Assembly (NCBI GenBank): GCA_003497555.1
Contig: DNNS01000367.1
Coordinates: forward strand, 1 to 5,575
Length of the DNA: 5,575 bases
Direction: 5' to 3'
DNA from: Spirochaetia bacterium
GTDB taxonomy: Bacteria; Spirochaetota; UBA12135
Of the stretch, positions 1 to 5,532 are shown piece by piece (position 1 is the first letter of the stretch; every line of letters starts with the position of its first letter). The notes beneath the pieces are model-generated. The model ran no database searches. It was not told the origin of the DNA and was given only the letters and a program-made list of their open reading frames with translations. Position numbers and translations under genes: made by a program.

Positions 1-1455
1 AAGCGGTGCAAAATGTTCTTTAAAATGAACGCGCAGAAATTCCAGCCATTCATAGCGGAATTCCGGATAGATTTTTATCTGTTCAATAACAAAATTTTTA
101 AGGTGATAGGATTTTCCGAATTCTTTCCACTTTTCAACCGGTTTTATATCAGAGGCCGATAAAAAAGAAGTGCGGAAAATACCGTTGATTTTATCAAGCG
201 ACCTGTATTTGGCAAGCATGTATTTCTGAAAAGCCTTGACAGTTATATCCGAAAAACATGTATAACGCAGTTCATTAAAATATTCCATGCCCAGAAAGGG
301 ATGTTCCTCGTCATTGTAATATTGATAAAGATATTCCCAGGATTTTTTATAGAGTTCTGCGCCCAGGGGGTGCGCATGATCAAACGGATAATGCCCTTTC
401 TGGCCTTCTTCACGGTGAAATTCATTAATGATTGGAATTTGTTCCCGGTATTTCTGCAGAGCAATAATGTTTTTTGATGTTCCGTTATCAAACCAGACAA
501 ACGTATTCATCCGGTACATTTCTCTCACCTGGCTCAGATCCCAGGCATTGTCATTAAAACTTACTGTCAGACTTCTGTCGGCTGTGTTAAAATCGCTCTG
601 TATGTATTTATTGGCATGCGGGTAACGTTCCACAAAATCATGTTTCCATACCCTGGGCCACCAGAGGGATGATCCGCCGTTATGCTGGCCGGTTCCCGCA
701 GCAGCCGAACCAAGTAAAAATACCGGACGGCTGTTTTTATAAACAATACCGTTTTTACAGATTAAATCAAAAGCAGGTTTTTGCCTGGAATACCATTTTT
801 TTTCTTCAGCAGATAGCTGCCGGCCCATAATTTTAACAGGCCCTCCGGCAGATTCTTTTCCCTTTGTGGTTTTGCCGCCTGCATTTTTTTCACCGATGGA
901 TTCCAGAAATTTCCCTTTTATTTCTATTTTTAAGTCATCAATATACAGAAAATCCGGAGTGTATATAAGTATTTCCGGCTGAAAATAAATTTTATCATTT
1001 TGTACAGCCGCAGCCGGTATTGCCAGTTCTTTGCTGAACATGGTCCATTTTTCCGCCGGAACCAGGCCGGCAGATGCCTGTCCGAGTTCGCTGGATTTTT
1101 CTCCGTCTTTCCTGTAAAAACGGATTTTAACTGCAGTGTTTTGGGCTTTGCCCCCTATATACCAGCCTGATATAACAATTGCCGAAACTTTTTCTGCCAA
1201 ATACATGACATCATGCCTGAGCTGTACATTTCCTTTTTCTTTTGAGGCTTCAGTGCATTCTAAAAAAAATGCATACCTGCCGGTTTTGGCTTTTTTATCG
1301 GTTCTGCCGAATGAACCTTGCGGCCCTTTCCATAATTTAGCTTGCCAGTGCAGGGCGGCATCGCCTTCGCCTTCCTCGAATCCGCCGTTTATGGGAAGAT
1401 CTGCAGCGGCGCCTGCGGATAAAATAAAAATAATTAGGATGATAAATTGCATCAT
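1..1455 (-). CDS. Secreted glycoside hydrolase, GH42-like (clan GH-A), 5' part; C-terminus off the left edge
   Basis: The minus-strand frame is open from ATG at 1455 to the window edge: 485 codons with no stop seen. Residues 4-18 form a hydrophobic signal sequence (FIILIIFILSAGAAA) with a likely cleavage after AAA-18, so the enzyme is probably exported; oddly, no Lys/Arg precedes the hydrophobic core. Residues about 20-180 look like a carbohydrate-binding jelly-roll (INGGFEEG start, TGRYAFFLEC, ending FLYIDDLKIEI). A Gly/Lys-rich linker (about 185-210) follows. From about 230 (NGIVYKNSRPVFLLG) a TIM-barrel-type hydrolase begins. GMEYFNELRY places an Asn-Glu pair at 394-395, typical of the clan GH-A acid/base residue; the next segment (FQKYMLAKYRSLDKINGIF, 409-427) resembles the GH42 pattern F..WL..KYG.ld.lN..W, with some conserved Trp lost. 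The nucleophile Glu should lie beyond the edge. An in-frame TGA 18 nt upstream fixes the start. The substrate is probably a beta-galactoside or a related glycan, but this is uncertain; the GH-A assignment is firmer than the GH42 family call. Confidence 0.72.
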   Translation of the reverse strand, partial: MMQFIILIIFILSAGAAADLPINGGFEEGEGDAALHWQAKLWKGPQGSFGRTDKKAKTGRYAFFLECTEASKEKGNVQLRHDVMYLAEKVSAIVISGWYIGGKAQNTAVKIRFYRKDGEKSSELGQASAGLVPAEKWTMFSKELAIPAAAVQNDKIYFQPEILIYTPDFLYIDDLKIEIKGKFLESIGEKNAGGKTTKGKESAGGPVKIMGRQLSAEEKKWYSRQKPAFDLICKNGIVYKNSRPVFLLGSAAAGTGQHNGGSSLWWPRVWKHDFVERYPHANKYIQSDFNTADRSLTVSFNDNAWDLSQVREMYRMNTFVWFDNGTSKNIIALQKYREQIPIINEFHREEGQKGHYPFDHAHPLGAELYKKSWEYLYQYYNDEEHPFLGMEYFNELRYTCFSDITVKAFQKYMLAKYRSLDKINGIFRTSFLSASDIKPVEKWKEFGKSYHLKNFVIEQIKIYPEFRYEWLEFLRVHFKEHFAPL

Positions 1456-1460
1456 ATTAG

Positions 1461-1466
1461 TCTCCG
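1461..1466 (-). promoter_or_regulatory. Shine-Dalgarno site of the glycoside hydrolase gene
   Basis: Read on the minus strand, CGGAGA lies 5 nt before the ATG at 1455 and 8 nt before a second in-frame ATG at 1452, so either Met could be used. It contrasts with the divergent gene, which has no such site. Confidence 0.6.
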
Positions 1467-1478
1467 GATATCAGATTC

Positions 1479-1507
1479 ATTATAGTACAGTAATTTTAAT
1501 AAAGCAA
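1479..1507 (-). promoter_or_regulatory. Predicted sigma70-type promoter of the glycoside hydrolase gene
   Basis: On the minus strand a perfect TATAAT (1484 down to 1479) lies 17 bp downstream of TTGCTT (1507 down to 1502). The -35 keeps only the TTG of the consensus, so the -10 carries the call. Transcription would start near 1472, about 17 nt upstream of the ATG and leaving room for the Shine-Dalgarno site. The -10 box is overlapped by a candidate operator, consistent with repression by the divergent regulator. Confidence 0.55.
1480..1494. promoter_or_regulatory. Candidate operator 1, over the hydrolase -10 box
   Basis: TTATAGTACAGTAAT is an imperfect dyad (TTA outer arms, GTAC centre). It matches 11 of 15 positions of the sequence at 1531-1545, and the shared core TATAGTA recurs at an offset of 51 bp, close to five helical turns. 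It covers most of the hydrolase -10 hexamer, so a bound protein would block RNA polymerase. The adjacent GntR/LacI-type regulator is the obvious candidate binder. This is inference from position and similarity. Confidence 0.42.
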
Positions 1508-1513
1508 AACCGA

Positions 1514-1542
1514 TCGACAATTTTTATTTACTATAGTAAAAT
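1514..1542 (+). promoter_or_regulatory. Predicted promoter of the regulator gene, likely leaderless
   Basis: TCGACA (1514-1519; 5 of 6 to the -35 consensus), a 17-bp spacer and TAAAAT (1537-1542; 5 of 6 to the -10 consensus). The -10 ends 5 nt before the ATG at 1548, so the transcript would begin at or next to the start codon. TATAGT at 1532-1537 is an alternative -10, but it has no good -35; it would also leave only a few leader bases. The palindromic site overlaps this promoter, suggesting autoregulation. Confidence 0.45.
1527..1540. promoter_or_regulatory. Candidate operator 2: perfect 14-bp palindrome TTTACTATAGTAAA
   Basis: A perfect dyad centred between 1533 and 1534, overlapping the spacer and -10 of the regulator's own promoter. 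It shares the TATAGTA core with the site over the hydrolase -10. Palindromes of this size suit a homodimeric helix-turn-helix repressor. The AT-rich background makes short palindromes commoner by chance, but the repeat of the core in the same 92-bp gap strengthens the case. Confidence 0.5.
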
Positions 1543-1547
1543 AAATC

Positions 1548-2660
1548 ATGCCTTTCCCCCAAAAATATCAAAAACTTGCAGATACACTGGAAAAATACAT
1601 TCTTGAAAAAAAATACCGGAACAATTTTCCGCCGCTTGCAGAAATAATAAATTCGTTCAATATCTCCCAGAAAACAGCATCAAGAGCGTTATCTCTTTTG
1701 CAAAAAAAAAATCTGATTAAATATCAACCCGGTTCCGGTTATAAAATTGTTCAGGATGGCAAAAAAAATAAACCGCATAACCTGCGTATTGCCTATGTAC
1801 GGCCTTTTCATACCTGGTATGCAAAACCGCGGCAGGTATTCCAGTCCTATAATTACAATGAGTTTTTACGAGGTGTACTTAAAGGCGCAGAAAATTTTTC
1901 CTCGGCCGTGGAAATATATAATAATTCCGATCCGCAAAGCGAAGCCCGGATTCTTTCCCGGCTTGTCAGGCGCCGTGATCTGGCTGCAGTTATTTATCAG
2001 CCTGCGGATGCCGATTTGTTTTCAAAAATTTTAATCCGTAAATATATTATCAAAAGCCCCATTCCTTTTATTGTTGATAATTTTTTATCTGCAGAATTAA
2101 AAGTGAAAAACTTTTTTTCGCTTTTATATTACAGCAGCCGGGATATAATGCACGAGATCTATGTAAATTCCGGGGAAAATAACGGCCATACGCTTCTGCT
2201 TTCCATAGCACAGCAGAATGAATACGAAGTATGGATTCCGCAAAGGGAAAAATATTTTTCCGAGTTTTTTCCCGGATCGCAGATTATTGTCTGTCCGCAG
2301 ACAAAGTCCGTACCTGCTCCCCGGGATCATATCAGGGCAGGATACGAATCATTAAAAAAAATCTGCAGTCACAAAAACAAAATCCCTTCTTTAATTATCG
2401 GCCTAACTGACTTTATTGCCTATGGAGCCCTGCGGTTCTGCATGAAAAAAAATATAAAAGTTCCGGGCAAGGTTAAAATAATCGGAATTGACGATGCGCG
2501 CGGTTTTACCAAAGGGTATCTTTCCAGTGTGCGCCTGTCTCGTTTTCGGGCCGGATTGAAAGCGGCGCAGCTTGTGCACTGCAAGTATAGTGAACTGTCA
2601 TCAGGAAAAACTTTTCGAGTTCGTATTCCGGTCAAATTTATACCCGGGCTTTCCGCATAA
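1548..2660 (+). CDS. GntR-type HTH / LacI-type ligand-binding transcriptional regulator
   Basis: A 370-residue cytoplasmic DNA-binding regulator. Residues about 5-68 form a winged helix-turn-helix of GntR type: PPLAEIINSFNISQKTASRA is the HTH (28-47), and LLQKKNLIKYQPGSGYKI (50-67) is the recognition-helix end plus wing. Residues about 79-370 resemble the LacI/GalR periplasmic-binding-protein-like sensor fold: LRIAYVRPF (79-87) opens the first lobe, and TDFIAYGALRF (287-297) followed by VPGKVKIIGIDD (305-316) is the characteristic second-lobe signature. Such hybrids bind operators as dimers and respond to sugars or related small ligands. It is divergent from a secreted glycoside hydrolase across 92 bp containing paired dyad sites, so it probably controls that gene and itself. 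The start is forced: TAA lies in frame 6 nt upstream, and the HTH begins almost at once. No Shine-Dalgarno site is visible. The ligand and whether it represses or activates cannot be read from sequence. Confidence 0.88.
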   Translation: MPFPQKYQKLADTLEKYILEKKYRNNFPPLAEIINSFNISQKTASRALSLLQKKNLIKYQPGSGYKIVQDGKKNKPHNLRIAYVRPFHTWYAKPRQVFQSYNYNEFLRGVLKGAENFSSAVEIYNNSDPQSEARILSRLVRRRDLAAVIYQPADADLFSKILIRKYIIKSPIPFIVDNFLSAELKVKNFFSLLYYSSRDIMHEIYVNSGENNGHTLLLSIAQQNEYEVWIPQREKYFSEFFPGSQIIVCPQTKSVPAPRDHIRAGYESLKKICSHKNKIPSLIIGLTDFIAYGALRFCMKKNIKVPGKVKIIGIDDARGFTKGYLSSVRLSRFRAGLKAAQLVHCKYSELSSGKTFRVRIPVKFIPGLSA

Positions 2661-2751
2661 CTTGCCGGATCCCGGTTTGGGGGAATATCTTTTAAAAGCA
2701 TAGGTTATTTTTGAAATGTATATTATTCATTTTTTATGATATAATCGGTTT
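2661..2751 (+). other. Intergenic gap between the regulator and the kinase operon
   Basis: This 91-bp gap is strongly AT-rich in its right half. It contains a weak CCGG-ATC-CCGG hairpin (2665-2675) with no following T-run, a 10-bp perfect palindrome CTTTTAAAAG (2689-2698), and an imperfect inverted repeat with a five-T loop (2722-2745) that includes the -10 box of the next gene. No convincing intrinsic terminator is present, so read-through from the regulator is possible, although the kinase has its own promoter. Confidence 0.5.
2737..2745 (+). promoter_or_regulatory. Extended -10 promoter of the kinase operon, likely leaderless
   Basis: TGA followed by a perfect TATAAT makes an extended -10 (TGn-TATAAT). 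TTGAAA at 2711-2716 resembles a -35 but sits 23 bp away, too far for normal spacing; extended -10 promoters often manage without one. The hexamer ends 6 nt before the ATG at 2752, so transcription should begin at about the start codon itself. Confidence 0.6.
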
Positions 2752-5154
2752 ATGGGGCAGGAACCTGATAATTTTGAAAAAATAGCAGGTAACCGCAATC
2801 TGCTTAACCTGCTGTCGCATCAGCTGAAAAGTCCGCTTTCTTCCATTACTACACTGTTATCAACAATCATACAGGGATATACCGGAGAAATAACCCCCAA
2901 AGCCCGTCAGCTCCTCGGTAAAGCCCTGGATCGCAGCGAAGAAGCCAGAAATGTCATAACCGATCTGCTTGATTTTGAATTTTATCTGGAAGACAGTAAA
3001 AATCAGAAAATAACAGCTAACATAATTCCGGTAATAAAAAAAATGGGCAATAAATTCAGCGCTTCCGCTTCTGCGAAAAATATTTCCATTGCCCTTGATA
3101 TACCGGAACGTCTGCAGGTTAATGTAGTCTGCAGTCTGCACGGTATGGAAATAATTTTGGCCAATCTGCTTGAAAATGCCGTTAAGTATTCGCCTCCTAA
3201 CAGTAAAATAATCATACGGCTGGGGCTTGAGCAGCAAAACCGGCAGGGTTTGCTTTCGGTTATTGATTCCGGGTCAGGAATTTCTGCCGAAGATCAAAAA
3301 AAAATCTTTGAGCCTTTCTTCCGCGCCATAAAACATAAATCCATGGCCGGCGGCACCGGGCTCGGCCTTTCCATCGTTAAAAAAATAATAGATGATCACG
3401 GATTTTCCCTGAAAGTAGATTCTGCCGAAGGACAGGGATCATCTTTTATTGTAAAATTCGATGTTTCGGGAGTTGAAGAAGAAACAGCGCCTGAAGCATA
3501 TAAAAAAAAAATACTGATTATCGGAGGCGTTACTGCCGGACCCAAGGCTGCAGCCCGGCTGCGCAGACTTGATGAAAATCTCGACATTACTATTATCGAA
3601 AAAAGCCGATTTCTTTCATATGCCGGATGCGGACTTCCGTCTTTTATCAGCGGCCGCGTTCATTCAGCCAGCGCCCTGATGTCAACCGCCGACAACACCA
3701 TACGCGATGTACATTTTTTTGAAGCCATAAAAAACATCAGAACCATGAATAAAACCTGTGCGCAGAAAATCGATCGTATCAATAAAAATGTTCTGGTGCA
3801 TGATTATGACACCGGGCGCGATTTGACCCTGTCCTATGACCGGCTGATCATTGCCACCGGAGCAGTTTCCCGCGTGCCTGATATAAGCGGAATTAAAAGC
3901 AGCCGGGTCTATTCGCTTTATAACTTTGAAGATGCCCAGAAAATCAGGGAACTTTTTTCCAAAAATCCCGCCCTTGACTGTTATATAATAGGCGGAGGTT
4001 TAATCGGTGTTGAAACTGCCGAATCTCTTATCACCTGCGGCGCGAGAGTTACAATTCTTGAATGCCGTCCGCGTATTTTATCGTCATTATTCGATGAAGA
4101 TATTTCCGGAAAAATCCGAAATATTCTCAGCAACAAGGGTATTAAAATAATTACCGGAGTAAATATCAGAGAAATAAAAGAAAAAACCGGTCGGCTGGAA
4201 ATCCATACTGATCACGACTCGTTTTCCTGCGATTTCGTTATACTTTCCGCCGGTGTTGTTCCCAATTCCGAACTGGCCAGGGATGCAGGCCTGGAAACCG
4301 GCAGCGGCGGCGGTATAGTTGTAAATGAATTTCTCGAAACTTCCGACCCGGATATATTCGCTATCGGAGACTGCGCCCTGTCCACTGATTTTATTACCAA
4401 AAAACCGGTTTATCTTCCCCTGGGATCCATTTCCACTAAAATGGGCAGAATCGCTGCCAATAATATCTGCGGAATAAAAACATCATTTACAGGCTCTCTG
4501 TCTACCGCCATGTTCAAGGTATTTGAATTAAATGCCGGGCGCACCGGACTTACTACCGCCCAGGCCAGGGAGCACGGGTATGATCCGGTTTCAATTATTG
4601 TTTCCGGCCTGGACCGCTCGCATTATGCAGAAAATGCCCGTTATGTTGTTTTAAAATTAATCGCGGACCGTAAAAGCAAACGCCTGTTAGGCGCACAGGG
4701 ATTCGGTGAAGGCGACATTGTATCAAGAATCGAGCTCGTTTCGGTATGTATTTTTTCCTGCCTGACCTGGGACAAGCTTTTTCCCATGGATCTCGGATAT
4801 CACCCTGATTTCAATAATCCTATTGATATAATACAGGTAGCGGGTGAAATGCTTTCCGGAAAAAATTCCGGATTTTACCGAAGTGTTGTTCCCGAAGCGA
4901 TTAACGAATTCAATCAGCCTAATATAATTGATCTATCTCCGCAGAATGAGCATGCTTATAATTCCATACCCGGCAGCATCAACATACCGCTGGAAAGTCT
5001 CAGACTGGAAAATATTCCATTTAAAAAAGATGATATAATCATACTTTACAGTAAAACTTCCTCCGGAGCCTATGAAGCATACCGTTATCTGGCTGCATGC
5101 GGTTTTACCGGGCTTTATGTTCTGGAAGGCGGTATGTATTATTATTCCATTTAA
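2752..5154 (+). CDS. Histidine kinase fused to CoA-disulfide-reductase-like FAD oxidoreductase and degenerate rhodanese domain
   Basis: An 800-residue soluble fusion with no signal peptide or membrane segment. Residues about 12-80 are a HisKA dimerisation domain with phosphoacceptor His23 (LSHQLKSPLS). Residues about 115-236 are the ATPase: N box (N138, N142), G1 (DSGSG, 172-176), F box (FEPFFR, 186-191), G2 (GGTGLGL, 200-206) and G3 (GQGSSF, 227-232), so it should be active. After a 15-residue linker, 252-700 is a pyridine nucleotide-disulfide oxidoreductase of the CoA-disulfide reductase/NADH oxidase/persulfide reductase group: FAD Rossmann motif (IIGGVTAG, 256-263), SYAGCGLP with Cys293 at the family's single catalytic cysteine, NAD(P)H motif (IIGGGLIGVE, 412-421), second FAD motif (DIFAIGDCA, 534-542), and a dimerisation domain ending MDLGYHPDF (679-687). 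Residues 712-800 are rhodanese-like, with Ser767 at the catalytic Cys position. There is no N-terminal sensor, so the oxidoreductase is probably the input. A TGA 12 nt upstream fixes the start, and no Shine-Dalgarno site is visible. A receiver protein follows 12 bp downstream. Confidence 0.9.
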   Translation: MGQEPDNFEKIAGNRNLLNLLSHQLKSPLSSITTLLSTIIQGYTGEITPKARQLLGKALDRSEEARNVITDLLDFEFYLEDSKNQKITANIIPVIKKMGNKFSASASAKNISIALDIPERLQVNVVCSLHGMEIILANLLENAVKYSPPNSKIIIRLGLEQQNRQGLLSVIDSGSGISAEDQKKIFEPFFRAIKHKSMAGGTGLGLSIVKKIIDDHGFSLKVDSAEGQGSSFIVKFDVSGVEEETAPEAYKKKILIIGGVTAGPKAAARLRRLDENLDITIIEKSRFLSYAGCGLPSFISGRVHSASALMSTADNTIRDVHFFEAIKNIRTMNKTCAQKIDRINKNVLVHDYDTGRDLTLSYDRLIIATGAVSRVPDISGIKSSRVYSLYNFEDAQKIRELFSKNPALDCYIIGGGLIGVETAESLITCGARVTILECRPRILSSLFDEDISGKIRNILSNKGIKIITGVNIREIKEKTGRLEIHTDHDSFSCDFVILSAGVVPNSELARDAGLETGSGGGIVVNEFLETSDPDIFAIGDCALSTDFITKKPVYLPLGSISTKMGRIAANNICGIKTSFTGSLSTAMFKVFELNAGRTGLTTAQAREHGYDPVSIIVSGLDRSHYAENARYVVLKLIADRKSKRLLGAQGFGEGDIVSRIELVSVCIFSCLTWDKLFPMDLGYHPDFNNPIDIIQVAGEMLSGKNSGFYRSVVPEAINEFNQPNIIDLSPQNEHAYNSIPGSINIPLESLRLENIPFKKDDIIILYSKTSSGAYEAYRYLAACGFTGLYVLEGGMYYYSI

Positions 5155-5159
5155 TGAGG
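5155..5159 (+). promoter_or_regulatory. Shine-Dalgarno site of the response regulator gene
   Basis: TGAGG begins immediately after the stop codon of the kinase fusion; its AGG lies 7 nt before the ATG at 5167. The tight spacing indicates cotranscription with the upstream gene, while translation initiates independently. Confidence 0.65.
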
Positions 5160-5166
5160 CTTCAAT

Positions 5167-5532
5167 ATGAAAAAAATTTTAATTATCGATGATGATCAGG
5201 ATCTGCTTGACTCGCTTTCCATGGCTGTAGAAGCAAAGGGTTTTCAGCCCCTCACAGCCGGCAGCGCAGCCGAAGGCCTGAAAAAAATCAGTTCTGAAAA
5301 ACCTGATTTGCTGGTATGTGATATTATGATGGAAGACATAGACGCAGGGCTGAAATTAGCCGAACAGCTTACCAAAACAAATCCCGAGCTTCCCAAAATC
5401 GGCATCAGTAATATTGCGGAAACCACACGCGATACCATTGACATTTCCAGATACGGATACAAATATTTTCTGCAGAAACCTGTTGACCCGGACAAGCTTG
5501 TTTCCCTGATCCGAAGTATTATCGGGAACTAA
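5167..5532 (+). CDS. Single-domain (CheY-like) response regulator
   Basis: A complete 121-residue receiver domain with no output domain. Conserved positions are present: the acidic cluster after beta-1 (IIDDD, Asp8-Asp10), phosphoacceptor Asp52 in LLVCDIMMED, Ser81 at the switch Thr/Ser position after beta-4 (KIGIS, 77-81), Tyr100 near the beta-5 aromatic switch position, and Lys104 in the LQKPVDP motif. It should therefore be phosphorylated on Asp52, almost certainly by the kinase fusion encoded 12 bp upstream in the same operon. As no DNA-binding or enzymatic domain is attached, it must act by protein-protein contact, pass the phosphate on in a relay, or serve as a phosphate sink. The length is normal for stand-alone receivers, so it is not a truncated larger regulator. 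Confidence 0.92.
   Translation: MKKILIIDDDQDLLDSLSMAVEAKGFQPLTAGSAAEGLKKISSEKPDLLVCDIMMEDIDAGLKLAEQLTKTNPELPKIGISNIAETTRDTIDISRYGYKYFLQKPVDPDKLVSLIRSIIGN

Noticed and set aside
1136..1606. A 156-codon plus-strand open frame antisense to the hydrolase and running into the regulator
   Set aside because: It overlaps the real hydrolase coding sequence, the divergent promoters and the regulator start, and its translation is not protein-like. It is a shadow frame.
2665..2675. CCGG-ATC-CCGG hairpin after the regulator as a terminator
   Set aside because: It has only a 4-bp stem and is followed by TTTGGGGG rather than a T-run, so it is not a convincing intrinsic terminator.
2689..2698. 10-bp palindrome CTTTTAAAAG in the intergenic gap as an operator
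   Set aside because: It is short, purely AT-rich inside, not repeated elsewhere in the gap and about 40 bp upstream of the -10 box. Chance is sufficient explanation.
2860..3237. A 125-codon minus-strand open frame inside the kinase domain
   Set aside because: It lies opposite well-recognised HisKA/HATPase coding sequence and has no promoter, Shine-Dalgarno site or recognisable domain.
3460..3520. Possibility that the kinase and oxidoreductase are separate genes joined by a sequencing error
   Set aside because: The frame is continuous through the linker, with no homopolymer-associated frame change needed. No start codon is available for a separate oxidoreductase, and both domains are complete.
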